From: Martinezella calliandrae
GTDB taxonomy: Bacteria > Pseudomonadota > Alphaproteobacteria > Rhizobiales > Rhizobiaceae
NCBI RefSeq assembly: GCF_030272695.1
Contig: NZ_JARFYN010000024.1
Coordinates: 1-64,000, forward strand
Direction of reading: 5' to 3'
Length of the DNA: 64,000 bases
Every line of letters begins with the position of its first letter. Positions within the stretch are counted from its first letter, which is position 1. The notes beneath the pieces were generated by a model, which worked only from the letters and a program-made list of their open reading frames with translations, searched no databases and was not told where the DNA came from. Positions 43,267 to 52,904 of this stretch are shown piece after piece. The position numbers and the translations under genes were made by a program.

Positions 43267-43885
43267 GATGCGCATTCTCCCATTGCAGCCGCAGGCGCGA
43301 CTTTTCTCAAATGTCACAACCGAAACGCGATCAGTATAGTTCGCGCTCCCTTCAAGCCTCTTAAGCGGATGGGTGAATGAAAGAATAAAAGGGCGAACAT
43401 CTGAGAAAGCGGAGGCCCACCGTCGCGAAAATAAGCCTCTTTCCGTGCCATATCGGCACAGACTCGCGTGGCACATTTTATGCTTCGGAAAGGACGACTC
43501 CTGGAGCCGATACTGTGAAGAGGACTGATTTGTTATGATTGACTTGACGCGGACATTCCCATGTGAGGCGGCTTGAAAGAGGCCGCACCCGGAGAGAGAA
43601 CGAATCACTGAGATGCAGGTGATGATGGAGGCACGTCACACTTCAAGCCTGTCGGCTTACCTTGTTGGGGTTTTGCAGATCTCAACAAGGGAGTTGGAAG
43701 CATGACTGCCTCTTATGAAGATGTTTAACGTGCGGCTGCGCACGAAGACGAAGAACCGCATCGTCACGGTGTTCGATCGCTATCCGGAGCAAACGGCGCA
43801 GTTGAAGAAGGTCGGTGACCTGTTCGGCAACCCGGCCGCGTCCAATACAAGCATCTGAAGATCGGAGGAACCAACAAGGCGCGGG
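43267..43885. other. Intergenic stretch with hairpins, no assigned gene
   Basis: It carries the promoter region of the c-di-GMP gene and then an unassigned stretch. A perfect stem CCTTGTTG/CAACAAGG is at 43660-43690, 11 bases before an ATG at 43702. A 45-codon plus-strand frame (43721-43858, starting MFNVRLRTKTKNRIVTV) is open but I do not recognise it. This may be the left part of the IS110 remnant that follows. Confidence 0.4.
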
Positions 43886-44446
43886 TTGCCATTGCGCGCC
43901 TGGTTGGGATTGACGCCGTTGCAGCGATCCACTGGAGGCAAGCAAAAACTCGGCGAGACATCGAAGATGGTGAGAGCGAACACTTCGCCGCCTGCTCATC
44001 ATCGGCGCGAACGCCGTGGTGCGGCAGGCTCGCCGGCGCGGCACCCCAGAAGCTTCGTGGCTCGGGCACATACTTACCCGTAAGCCACCCATGCTCGTGA
44101 CGGTCGCTCTCGCCAACAAGATGGCCCGCATCGTGTGGGCACTTATGGCAGAGGGCGGCGTCTATAAAGCTCCAGCTGTGGCGGCATAACCCGCCCGGCC
44201 AGAGGTCGTCGAGATGTAGGAAGGTCAAACGGAAGGTATGGCGCAACAGTCGATGAGACGGGGTCGGGAAAGCCAGGAGCCTCCGGAGTGCTTCCAGCAC
44301 GCCGCATTGATTTGGAGCCCGGTCCGCGAACTCCCATACGGGCCAGCGACAGATGAACGGTCGCACCAAAGGCCGGACAGATGTCAGCACCCGACTTCGC
44401 GCGTGATACCCAAAAACTATTCTTCTATTCAACGGGGCGTCCACAG
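43886..44446 (+). mobile_element. IS110-family element, 3' remnant
   Basis: The plus strand reads LRAWLGLTPLQRSTGGKQKL, then GETSKM, and after a one-base frame shift near 43971 reads RTLRRLLIIGANAVVRQARR, a short gap, then RKPPMLVTVALANKMARIV to a TAA at 44187. This is the C-terminal (transposase_20) half of an IS110/IS116/IS902 transposase. The N-terminal DEDD domain is absent. The following DNA to GGGGCGTCCACAG (about 44446) resembles the right end of such elements. Not able to move by itself. Confidence 0.75.
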
Positions 44447-44598
44447 ACGGAGACTGGTTCGAGAGCCGAAGGACAACTCCTGCGGACGGAAGAGATTTAG
44501 CCGATCGGCGAAGTTGCCGGTCAAAGAACAACCGAACCCAAGGAAATGCCCGCAAATGCTGGCGCTTTACCCCTTGTGTTCTTTCATTGGAGCAATCA

Positions 44599-45972
44599 AT
44601 GGTCCAGCGCCGCGCGTTCATCGCCTATATCGCCGCCTCGGCCGCGGCCGGCCTATTTGCCCAACGCGCCCGTACGGCACCGCTCGCCGAGATCGCGGGC
44701 GCCGAGATGCGTGGACCGATCGATGCGATCGCCTATAGGGCGACGCCGGGCGCCAACGATATCAAAAGCGGCAAGCTCCAGGCGATGATCGACAACGCCG
44801 CGCGCAACAACGCGCCGGTCTTCCTCCCGCCGGGCAACTATAGCGTCTCGAACCTCATATTGCCCGACAATACCCGCATCACCGGCATTCCCGGCGCATC
44901 GCGGCTCGTTTATGGCGGCGAGGGCCATCTGATGAGCGCCGACAAAGCCAAACGCATCGAATTGTCCGGCCTCGTTCTCGATGGCGGCAACCGGTGGCTT
45001 GCCGACTATGCCGGCGGGTTGCTGCAATTTAACGGCGTCAACGAAGTCCTTATTGATAATTGCGAAATCGCCGGCAGCCGCAAACATGGGCTGCAACTGG
45101 AGCGCTGCGGCGGGCGGATCGAACGCAGCCGCATATCGGGCGCCGCAGAGGCTGGCCTATATTCCGTCCAATCGGCCGGATTGACGATCACGGCCAATGC
45201 GGTCGAGGATTGCGGCAACGGCGGCATCCTCGTCCACCGCTGGGAGAAGGGCGCAGATGGCAGCATCGTCACCGGCAACCGCATCGCCCGCATCGGCGCC
45301 AATGGTGGCGGCACCGGCCAGAACGGCAACGGCATCAACATTTTTCGTGCCGGGGGAGTTCTGGTCTCCGGCAACCAGATCGCCGATTGCGCCTTTACCG
45401 CCGTGCGCGCCAATTCGGCATCGGACGTGCAGATTATAGGCAATCAATGCCTGCGCTCCGCCGAAACGGCAATCTTCTGCGAATTCGAGTTCGAAGGCGC
45501 CGCGGTCAGCAACAACCTCGTCGACGGCGCCGCGAATGGCATCGCGATCGCCAATTTCGACAAGGGCGGCCGGCTCGCCAGCGTCACCGGCAATATCATC
45601 CGCAACCTGTCGCTGACAGGACCCTACGCTCAGGAGAGCGGTTTCGGCATCGGGATCTCGGCCGAAGCCGAAACGCTGATTGCTTCGAACCTTATCGAAA
45701 ATGCCCCGCTCTGGGGCTTGAAACTCGGCTGGGGTCCCTATCTCCGCAACCTCGTCGCCACCGGCAACATCATCCGCCGAGCCCCTATCGGCTGCGCCGT
45801 CTCCGTCGTCGACGGCGCCGGTGCGGCTGTCATTTCCGACAATCTGTTCCAAGAAACGACAAAGGGCGCCATCATCGGCTTTCGTTGGGACAAACCGGCT
45901 TCCGGCGACTTGACGTCGACCGGTGGTCAAGAGTTTCCACAATTGACCATAGAGAACAATAGGCTGGCCTAG
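44599..45972 (+). CDS. Tat-exported beta-helix repeat protein (TIGR03808-like)
   Basis: A 457-residue exported protein. It begins MVQRRAFIAYIAASAAAGLF, a twin-Arg signal peptide. The body is a right-handed parallel beta-helix of pectate-lyase type, seen as many turns of the form I-x-x-N-x-I-x-x-C/A (for example ITANAVEDCGNGGILVHR, VSGNQIADCAFTAVRA, VTGNIIRNLSL, ATGNIIRRAPIG). The family is known from rhizobia with no proven function; a cell-surface polysaccharide target would suit the fold. TTGGAG precedes the ATG. It starts about 150 bases after the IS110 remnant and converges with the leucine operon. Confidence 0.85.
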   Translation: MVQRRAFIAYIAASAAAGLFAQRARTAPLAEIAGAEMRGPIDAIAYRATPGANDIKSGKLQAMIDNAARNNAPVFLPPGNYSVSNLILPDNTRITGIPGASRLVYGGEGHLMSADKAKRIELSGLVLDGGNRWLADYAGGLLQFNGVNEVLIDNCEIAGSRKHGLQLERCGGRIERSRISGAAEAGLYSVQSAGLTITANAVEDCGNGGILVHRWEKGADGSIVTGNRIARIGANGGGTGQNGNGINIFRAGGVLVSGNQIADCAFTAVRANSASDVQIIGNQCLRSAETAIFCEFEFEGAAVSNNLVDGAANGIAIANFDKGGRLASVTGNIIRNLSLTGPYAQESGFGIGISAEAETLIASNLIENAPLWGLKLGWGPYLRNLVATGNIIRRAPIGCAVSVVDGAGAAVISDNLFQETTKGAIIGFRWDKPASGDLTSTGGQEFPQLTIENNRLA

Positions 45973-45977
45973 ACTTC

Positions 45978-46760
45978 CTATCTCCAGCTCGGCTCCCGCC
46001 GCTCGAAGAATGCTGCCACCCCTTCCCTTGCTTCTTCTGTTTCCCACGTATCGGCCAGTTGTGTGATGACACGGTCGATGAGTTCGTCGGTGATCGGCAT
46101 ACCGAGAGAACGGGCCAATGCTTTGGCCCGCGCGGCGGCCTGCGGCGAAGCGGCGAGGAAGTGGCGGATTTCGGACTCGACGGTTTCGTCGAGCGCGTCT
46201 TCGGGAACGACGCGGGTCAGCAATCCGACAGCATGGGCTTGCCAGGCGTCGACGATCTTGCCGGAGAGGAAGAGCGGGCGGGCCTTGGCCTCGCCGATGC
46301 GAGCGATCACAAAGGGGCTGATGGTTGCCGGGATGATGCCGAGGCGAACCTCCGTCAGGCCGAAGCGGGCGGTGGCCGCGGCTATCGCCATATCGCAGAC
46401 GCTGAGGATGCCGAGACCGCCACCGAAGGCATTGCCATGCACCCGGGCGATCAGCGGCTTCGGCAATTCGTTCAAGGCCTTGAACAGCATGGCCAGCCGA
46501 CGGGCTTCGGCGATGCGCCCGGCACGGGTGGCGTCGAACTGCGCGCGCATCCAACCGAGATCGCCGCCGGCACAGAAGCTTGCACCTTCGCCGGTAAGGA
46601 CCACGACGCGCACGCTCGCATTTCGGCCAAGATCGTAAGCGGCCTCGGTCAGGGCATCGATCATCTCGGCCGATAGGGCATTATGCTTTTCCGGGCGCGC
46701 CAAAGTTAGACGTGCGACGCCGTGCTCCCCGATAGCGATATGGATTGTTTGCAATGTCAT
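45978..46760 (-). CDS. liuC: Enoyl-CoA hydratase, likely methylglutaconyl-CoA hydratase
   Basis: A 260-residue crotonase-fold enzyme. The oxyanion-hole blocks are GEGASFCAGGDLGWM and VHGNAFGGGLGILSVCDMAIA, and LTEVRLGIIPATISPFV gives the active-site helix. Position as last gene of the operon implies hydration of 3-methylglutaconyl-CoA to HMG-CoA. Its ATG overlaps the HMG-CoA lyase stop by four bases (translational coupling). Confidence 0.87.
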   Translation of the reverse strand: MTLQTIHIAIGEHGVARLTLARPEKHNALSAEMIDALTEAAYDLGRNASVRVVVLTGEGASFCAGGDLGWMRAQFDATRAGRIAEARRLAMLFKALNELPKPLIARVHGNAFGGGLGILSVCDMAIAAATARFGLTEVRLGIIPATISPFVIARIGEAKARPLFLSGKIVDAWQAHAVGLLTRVVPEDALDETVESEIRHFLAASPQAAARAKALARSLGMPITDELIDRVITQLADTWETEEAREGVAAFFERREPSWR

Positions 46761-47626
46761 GCGACGCTCCTGAGGCTGCTGGCAAAGGCGGCGGCGTGGG
46801 CAAGTTTTTCCTCATCGAGACCGGTCTCGAAGCCGTGCAATATCAGATAATGCTGAACCGCCGCGGTATCGATATTGCCTTTGGCGCCGGGCGCGAAGGG
46901 ACAGCCGCCGAGACCGCCGGCGGCAGCGTCGAATACCCTTAGACCCCGATCCAGGGCTACACCGATATTGTCCAGCGCCCGGCCGGAGGTATCGTGAAAA
47001 TGGCCGGCCAGCATCGTGGCGGGGAGATCGGCAAGCACGGTTTCCAGCATGCTGTCCACCGCCTCCGGCTTGCCTCTACCGATCGTGTCGCCAAGGCTGA
47101 TTTCGTAGCAGCCGAGCTCCTGCAATTGACGGGCGACGCTTGCGGCATTCGCCGGCGGCACAGCGCCTTCATAGGGGCATTCGACAACACAACTGACGTA
47201 GCCGCGTAGCGGGATGCCGCGATCGCGGCTCGCCGCTGCCACTGGCCGGAACCGTTCGATGCTTTCGGCGATGGAGCAATTGATGTTGCGGATTGAAAAG
47301 GTTTCCGAGGCCGATGCGAAGATCGCCACCTCATCGGCGCAAGCGGCAATCGCGGCCTCGAAGCCCTGCATATTCGGCGTTAGCACCGCATAGCGCACGC
47401 CAGGCTTCCGTTTGATCCCTGCCATCACGCCGCCCGCATCGGAAAGCTGCGGCACCCATTTCGGACTGACGAAACTGGTGACTTCGATACGCTCGAAACC
47501 GCATTCGGAGAGCAGATCCACCAGCTCGATCTTGCTCACCGTGTCGATCAGCCGCTTCTCGTTCTGCAGGCCGTCCCGCGGCGCCATTTCGACGATGGTG
47601 ACGTGGTTGGAGGGGCGATCGGTCAT
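46757..47626 (-). CDS. liuE: Hydroxymethylglutaryl-CoA lyase
   Basis: A 289-residue HMG-CoA lyase that splits HMG-CoA to acetyl-CoA and acetoacetate, the last step of leucine breakdown. It begins with VEMAPRDGLQNEKRLI (metal and substrate binding). The signature cysteine is in GGLGGCPFAPGAKGN. TIM-barrel blocks such as LGDTIGRGKPE and HFHDTSGRALDN are in order. ATG overlaps the stop of the carboxylase alpha subunit by four bases. Confidence 0.93.
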   Translation of the reverse strand: MTDRPSNHVTIVEMAPRDGLQNEKRLIDTVSKIELVDLLSECGFERIEVTSFVSPKWVPQLSDAGGVMAGIKRKPGVRYAVLTPNMQGFEAAIAACADEVAIFASASETFSIRNINCSIAESIERFRPVAAASRDRGIPLRGYVSCVVECPYEGAVPPANAASVARQLQELGCYEISLGDTIGRGKPEAVDSMLETVLADLPATMLAGHFHDTSGRALDNIGVALDRGLRVFDAAAGGLGGCPFAPGAKGNIDTAAVQHYLILHGFETGLDEEKLAHAAAFASSLRSVA

Positions 47627-49611
47627 TTTGCGTCCTCCGGCCGGAGCGACAGCAGAACCGCGCTCTCGCTGGTTTGATCGCCTTCGCCGACGTGCAGGCT
47701 CTCCACCACGCCATCGCGTGTCGCCGTCAGCGTCAGCTCCATCTTCATGGCTTCCATGATGATGAGTGCCTCACCCTTCGCCACCATATCTCCTTCCTGG
47801 ACCCGAACGATCTTGATGAGACCAGGCATCGGCGCAGTCAGCCGGTCGCCACCGATGGCCTCTTCCTCAGCGCCATCCAACGGGTCGGTTCGATGGAAAT
47901 GATGGGTATGGCCATCAAGGAACAACGTCAGGCCGTGCAGCATCTGGAAAAAGTCGGCACTTAATTGCCGCCCGTCGATCTCCACGTGACAAATGCCGTC
48001 GCCGACACCGACGATGCGAATACCGACAGCACGATCACCAAAATGCACGGAGAAGTGATTTTGTCCTTTCGCAATCACGCGGCAGTTCGTATGGCCGCCG
48101 CCGTGATGCAGCGCGACGGGCCGGCTCACCTCGGCCCAAAGCTGCCAGGCGCCAAGCGCTTGCCACGGGTCGCCTCCCAAGGATCGCGCCATACCCCCTG
48201 CCTCGATGAGGGCGGCAATGGCAAGCACGATATCATCCGGTGGAGATCCAGCAGTCAGCGCCTTCGCCTCGCGGTCGATCAAGCCGGTATCCGGGTGACC
48301 CGCAACGAAATCCGGCTGCTCGCTCAAGCGGATCAGAAAGTCGAGGTTGCTTGTTGTTCCGGCCACCTGCGTGTGCTGCAGCGCTCGCGTCAACTTGGCG
48401 AGCGCCGCCTGGCGCGTTGCGGCGTGGACAATGAGCTTGGCAATCAACGGATCGTAAAAAGGCGTGATGCAGTCACCCTGACGCACGCCGGTGTCGATGC
48501 GCGCATCGCCATCAGCAAATCTGAGGTGCGAGAGGGTGCCGGTCGATGGCAGGAAACCCCGTGACGGGTCCTCGGCATAAAGCCGCGCTTCGAACGCCCA
48601 GCCGTCAACCGCGAGATCGGCTTGGGATTTCGGCAGCGGTTCGCCATTGGCAATCCGTAATTGCCATTCGACGAGATCGACCCCGGCAATCGCCTCAGTG
48701 ACCGGATGCTCGACCTGCAGGCGAGTGTTCATTTCCATGAAAAAGAACCGATCCGGCGACATTCCGTCCGAAACATCGGCAATGAATTCGACCGTTCCGG
48801 CGCCGCGGTAGTCGATTGCGCGCGCCGCGCGGACGGCGGCTTCGCCCATGGCGCTGCGCATCCCCTCCGTCATGCCGGGGGCCGGCGCCTCCTCAATCAC
48901 CTTCTGGTGCCGCCGCTGCAAAGAGCAATCGCGCTCGAAGAGATGCACGACATTGCCATGGCCGTCGCCGAAGACCTGGATTTCTATGTGACGGGGCTGG
49001 GTTAGATATTTTTCGATCAGGACGGCATCGTCACCGAAGGCCGATTTTGCCTCGCGCCTCGCCGCATCTAATGCCGCCGTGAAATCCTCCGGCCGGTCGA
49101 CACGCCGCATGCCCTTTCCGCCGCCGCCGGCCCGTGCCTTGATCAGCACGGGATAGCTGATCTCCGTTGCCCGCTCCGCGAGGAACGCCGCATCCTGTTT
49201 GTCGCCGTGATAGCCGGGAACGACAGGCACGCCGGCCCGCTCCATCAATGCCTTAGCTGCATCCTTCAGGCCCATGGCACGGATCGAGGCCGGTGACGGG
49301 CCGATAAAAACCAGCCCGGCTGCATCGACTGCCTCCGCGAAATCGGCATTTTCCGAGAGAAAGCCATAGCCGGGGTGAATGGCTTCGGAGCCGGAACGCT
49401 GCGCCGCAGCGATAATGCGTTCCATCGAGAGATAGCTCTCGCTCGCGGCCGCCGCGCCGATATGGACCGCCTCATCAGCCAGCCCTACATGCGGTGCAGC
49501 GATATCGGCATCGGAATAAACGGCGACCGTGCGGATGCCCATCTGCCTTGCGGTACGGATGATCCGGCAGGCGATTTCTGCTCGATTGGCGATCAATATC
49601 TTCGAAAACAT
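47623..49611 (-). CDS. liuD: Methylcrotonyl-CoA carboxylase, biotin (alpha) subunit
   Basis: A 662-residue biotin-dependent carboxylase subunit. It begins MFSKILIANRAEIACRIIRTA. The ATP-grasp domain has KARAGGGGKGMR and ERDCSLQRRHQKVIEEAPAP; the end carries the biotinyl site IIMEAMKMELTL, with biotin on the Lys of AMKM. It carboxylates biotin and, with the beta subunit, 3-methylcrotonyl-CoA. The ATG at 49611 is 9 bases downstream of the RidA stop (frame open to 49656). Confidence 0.93.
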   Translation of the reverse strand: MFSKILIANRAEIACRIIRTARQMGIRTVAVYSDADIAAPHVGLADEAVHIGAAAASESYLSMERIIAAAQRSGSEAIHPGYGFLSENADFAEAVDAAGLVFIGPSPASIRAMGLKDAAKALMERAGVPVVPGYHGDKQDAAFLAERATEISYPVLIKARAGGGGKGMRRVDRPEDFTAALDAARREAKSAFGDDAVLIEKYLTQPRHIEIQVFGDGHGNVVHLFERDCSLQRRHQKVIEEAPAPGMTEGMRSAMGEAAVRAARAIDYRGAGTVEFIADVSDGMSPDRFFFMEMNTRLQVEHPVTEAIAGVDLVEWQLRIANGEPLPKSQADLAVDGWAFEARLYAEDPSRGFLPSTGTLSHLRFADGDARIDTGVRQGDCITPFYDPLIAKLIVHAATRQAALAKLTRALQHTQVAGTTSNLDFLIRLSEQPDFVAGHPDTGLIDREAKALTAGSPPDDIVLAIAALIEAGGMARSLGGDPWQALGAWQLWAEVSRPVALHHGGGHTNCRVIAKGQNHFSVHFGDRAVGIRIVGVGDGICHVEIDGRQLSADFFQMLHGLTLFLDGHTHHFHRTDPLDGAEEEAIGGDRLTAPMPGLIKIVRVQEGDMVAKGEALIIMEAMKMELTLTATRDGVVESLHVGEGDQTSESAVLLSLRPEDAK

Positions 49612-49619
49612 GGACAAAC

Positions 49620-50003
49620 CTATTGCGCGGCGATGACCTCGACTTCGAGCAGCCAAGCGGTATCGAAAATGCCCGCTATCACCACCGTCATCGCAGGGGC
49701 GAGCGAGCCCAGATATTCGCTGCGGATCTCGCGGTTCTCTAGCGTATGGTGACGATCAGCGAGATAGGTGGTGACCTTGACGATGTCGGCTTTGCTCATT
49801 CCGGCGGCCTTGAGCTGGGCGTCGACATTGAGCCAGACCTGACGCGCCTGCGCCGGAAATCCGTCTGGAAGTGCATCGTCGGCCGTCGTCGGTATCTGGC
49901 CGCTGATGAACAGCAATTTCTCGAAGTTTTCGAGCTTCACCGCTTGGGCGTAGCCGCCGCGCGGCTGGGGTGCGTTCTTGGCATTGATGATGTTGCGTTT
50001 CAT
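49620..50003 (-). CDS. RidA family protein
   Basis: A 127-residue RidA (YjgF/YER057c/UK114) protein. Family features are NIINAKNAPQPRGGYAQAVKLENFEKLLFISGQIP at the N-terminus, MSKADIVKVTTYLADRHH in the middle, and the C-terminal block PAMTVVIAGIFDTAWLLEVEVIAA, in which the usual Arg of the active-site groove is not kept (V-x-x-I-x-D-T). Known members hydrolyse reactive enamines from PLP enzymes. It lies between the two carboxylase genes, 10 bases after the beta subunit. Confidence 0.85.
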   Translation of the reverse strand: MKRNIINAKNAPQPRGGYAQAVKLENFEKLLFISGQIPTTADDALPDGFPAQARQVWLNVDAQLKAAGMSKADIVKVTTYLADRHHTLENREIRSEYLGSLAPAMTVVIAGIFDTAWLLEVEVIAAQ

Positions 50004-50013
50004 CCCAATCTCC

Positions 50014-51621
50014 TTACATCCTGAACAGGCCGAAGCGCGTGTCTTCTATTGGCGCATTGAGCGCAGCCGAAAGCGACAGCGCCAGCACATTGCGACTCTT
50101 GCGCGGATCGATGATGCCGTCGTCCCATAGCCGCGCCGAGGCGTAGAGCGGATGGCTCTGGGTCTCGAACATTTTCAGGGTCGGCTGCTTGAAGGCCGCC
50201 TCCTCCTCTTTCGTCCATGGCTTGCCGGAACGGGCTAGGGCCTCGCCGCGTACCGTCGCCAGCACGCCGGCCGCCTGTTCTCCGCCCATGACGGAGATGC
50301 GGCTGTTCGGCCAGGTCCAGAGGAAGCGTGGCGAATAGGCGCGGCCGGCCATACCGTAATTGCCGGCGCCGAAGGAACCGCCGACCAACATGGTGATTTT
50401 CGGCACATTCGTCGTCGCCACGGCCGTCACCAGCTTGGCGCCGTGCTTGGCGATGCCTTCGGTTTCGTATTTCCGGCCGACCATGAAGCCGGTGATATTC
50501 TGCAGGAAGACCAGCGGGATCTTGCGCTGCGAACAAAGCTCGACGAAATGCGCCCCCTTCAGCGCCGATTCCGAAAACAGAACGCCATTGTTGGCAATGA
50601 TACCGACGGGGATGCCGTGGATATGGGCAAAGCCGCAGACCAACGTCGCGCCATAGCGCGCCTTGAATTCATCAAAGCGCGAGCCATCGACAATGCGCGC
50701 GATGACTTCGCGCACATCGTAGGGAGTGCGCAGATCGGCGGGCACTATACCGAGAATATCCTCCGGGTCGTAGAGCGGCGGCTCCGGTGTGCACAGCTCG
50801 ACAATCGTCGGCTTGTGGCGATTGAGATTGGCGACGGCTTGCCGCGCCAAGGCAAGCGCATGGGCATCATCCCGTGCCAGATAGTCGGCGACGCCGGAAA
50901 GGCGCGTGTGCACATCGCCGCCGCCGAGATCCTCAGCCGACACCACCTCGCCGGTGGCAGCCTTGACCAGCGGCGGCCCGGCTAGAAAGATCGTCCCCTG
51001 CCCCTCGACGATGATAGTCTCGTCGGACATGGCCGGCACATAGGCTCCGCCGGCGGTACATGAACCCATTACCACGGCGATCTGCGGAATGCCCGCAGCC
51101 GACATATTGGCTTGATTGTAGAAGATGCGGCCGAAATGATCGCGGTCCGGAAAGACTTCGTCCTGGTTGGGGAGGTTGGCTCCACCGGAATCGACCAGAT
51201 AGAGGCAGGGGAGACTGTTCTCCGCCGCGATCTCCTGCGCCCGCAAATGCTTCTTTACCGTGATCGGATAATAGGTCCCGCCCTTCACGGTGGCGTCGTT
51301 GCAAACGATCATGCATTCGCGACCGACCACGCGGCCGATCCCGGCGATCAGCCCGGCACCCGGCGCTTCATCGCCATACATGCCGTGCGCGGCCGTCGCG
51401 CCGATTTCGAGGAAAGGCGTCGCCGGATCGATCAGTCCGACCACCCGGTCACGCGGTAGCATCTTACCGCGATTGACATGCCGCTCACGCGCCTGAACGC
51501 CGCCACCTTCCGCCGCCCGCAAGGCCGCCGCCTCGGTCACCCCGATCGCCTCCAGCATCGCGGCGCGATTGTCCCTGAAACGGTCCGTATGCATTGAGAT
51601 TTGTGATTTCAGGACGGTCAT
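50014..51621 (-). CDS. liuB: Methylcrotonyl-CoA carboxylase, beta (carboxyltransferase) subunit
   Basis: A 535-residue carboxyltransferase that moves CO2 from biotin to 3-methylcrotonyl-CoA. It has two crotonase-like halves; typical blocks are YLVDSGGANLPNQDEVFPDRDHFGRIFYNQ, VMGSCTAGGAYVPAMSDE and the late GGSFGAGNYGMAGRAYSPRFLW. Full length. It follows isovaleryl-CoA dehydrogenase by 36 bases and precedes ridA. Confidence 0.94.
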   Translation of the reverse strand: MTVLKSQISMHTDRFRDNRAAMLEAIGVTEAAALRAAEGGGVQARERHVNRGKMLPRDRVVGLIDPATPFLEIGATAAHGMYGDEAPGAGLIAGIGRVVGRECMIVCNDATVKGGTYYPITVKKHLRAQEIAAENSLPCLYLVDSGGANLPNQDEVFPDRDHFGRIFYNQANMSAAGIPQIAVVMGSCTAGGAYVPAMSDETIIVEGQGTIFLAGPPLVKAATGEVVSAEDLGGGDVHTRLSGVADYLARDDAHALALARQAVANLNRHKPTIVELCTPEPPLYDPEDILGIVPADLRTPYDVREVIARIVDGSRFDEFKARYGATLVCGFAHIHGIPVGIIANNGVLFSESALKGAHFVELCSQRKIPLVFLQNITGFMVGRKYETEGIAKHGAKLVTAVATTNVPKITMLVGGSFGAGNYGMAGRAYSPRFLWTWPNSRISVMGGEQAAGVLATVRGEALARSGKPWTKEEEAAFKQPTLKMFETQSHPLYASARLWDDGIIDPRKSRNVLALSLSAALNAPIEDTRFGLFRM

Positions 51622-51657
51622 GCAGCATCACCAAAAATCGGGCGTGAAAATTCAAAA

Positions 51658-52821
51658 TCAGATGGTCTCGGCAAACAGCTCCCGCCCGATCAACATGCGG
51701 CGGATTTCGGAGGTGCCGGCACCGATTTCGTAGAGCTTGGCATCGCGCAACAGCCGACCGGCTGGATAGTCGTTGGTGTAGCCATTGCCGCCGAGGGCCT
51801 GGATACATTCGAGCGCCACGGCAGTCGCTTTCTCGGCGGCGTAGAGGATACAGCCGGCAGCGTCTTTGCGATTGGTTTCGCCGCGATCGCAGGCGGCGGC
51901 GACCGCATAGACATAGGCGCGGGCGGCATTCATCGTCACATACATGTCGGCAAGTTTGCCCTGCATAAGCTGGAATTCGCCGATCGGCTGGCCGAACTGC
52001 CTGCGTTCATGTAGATAGGGCAGCACGACATCCATGCAGGCGGCCATGATGCCGAGCGGGCCGCCGGACAGGACAACGCGCTCATAGTCGAGGCCGGACA
52101 TCAGCACGCGGACGCCACCATCGATCTGACCCAACACATTCTCCGCCGGCACCTGGCAATCGATAAAAACCAGCTCGGAGGTGGCGGAGCCGCGCATACC
52201 GAGCTTGTCGAGTTTCTGGCCTACCGAGAAACCCTCGAAACCCTTCTCGACCAGGAAAGCGGTGATGCCGCGCGGGCCGGCATCTGGCGCGGTCTTGGCA
52301 TAGACAACCAGAACGTCGGCATCCGGGCCGTTGGTGATCCACATCTTGCTGCCGTTCAACACATAGCGGTCGCCACGCTTTTCAGCCTGAAGCTTCATCG
52401 AGACGACGTCGGAGCCTGAGCCGGGCTCGGACATGGCGAGCGCGCCGATGTGTTCGCCGGAAATCAGCTTCGGCAGGTAGCGCGCCTTCTGTTCGTCGGT
52501 GCCGTTGCGGTTGATCTGGTTGACGCAGAGATTGGAATGGGCGCCATAACTCAGGCCAACCGAGGCCGAGGCGCGGCTGATTTCCTCCATGGCGACGGCA
52601 TGCGCGACATAGCCCAGGCCGGCCCCACCAAATGCTTCGTCGGCGGTGATTCCAAGCAGTCCAAGATCGCCCATCTCCCGCCATAGGCCCATCGGGAAAC
52701 CGTTGTTGCGATCGAACTCGTCGGCATGCGGTGCGATACGCTGGCCGGCAAAGCGGCGTACGCTCTCGCGCAGCGCCTCGATCTCCTCGCCGAGCGCGAA
52801 GTTCAATCCCCCAGCATACAT
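51658..52821 (-). CDS. liuA: Isovaleryl-CoA dehydrogenase
   Basis: A 387-residue flavin acyl-CoA dehydrogenase. It oxidises isovaleryl-CoA to 3-methylcrotonyl-CoA and passes electrons to ETF. FAD/substrate motifs are YGAHSNLCVNQINRNGTDEQK, ALAMSEPGSGSDVVSM and WITNGPDADVLVVYAKT. The base Glu fits GLDYERVVLSGGPLG, the position used by the isovaleryl-CoA branch. The frame opens to 52908, but GGAGGAG sits before the ATG at 52821. Second gene of the operon, 83 bases after the oxidoreductase. Confidence 0.94.
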   Translation of the reverse strand: MYAGGLNFALGEEIEALRESVRRFAGQRIAPHADEFDRNNGFPMGLWREMGDLGLLGITADEAFGGAGLGYVAHAVAMEEISRASASVGLSYGAHSNLCVNQINRNGTDEQKARYLPKLISGEHIGALAMSEPGSGSDVVSMKLQAEKRGDRYVLNGSKMWITNGPDADVLVVYAKTAPDAGPRGITAFLVEKGFEGFSVGQKLDKLGMRGSATSELVFIDCQVPAENVLGQIDGGVRVLMSGLDYERVVLSGGPLGIMAACMDVVLPYLHERRQFGQPIGEFQLMQGKLADMYVTMNAARAYVYAVAAACDRGETNRKDAAGCILYAAEKATAVALECIQALGGNGYTNDYPAGRLLRDAKLYEIGAGTSEIRRMLIGRELFAETI

Positions 52822-52904
52822 TTGCTTTCTCCTCCCGCTTTTTCCGATGGATGATCCAGAGCGGCTATGCAGCTCCTGGGTTAATACTCTCTCCTCGCCC
52901 GCCA

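Noticed and set aside
45157..46554. 465-codon minus-strand frame
   Set aside because: Runs antisense through the beta-helix gene and out of frame through the hydratase; shows no family motif.
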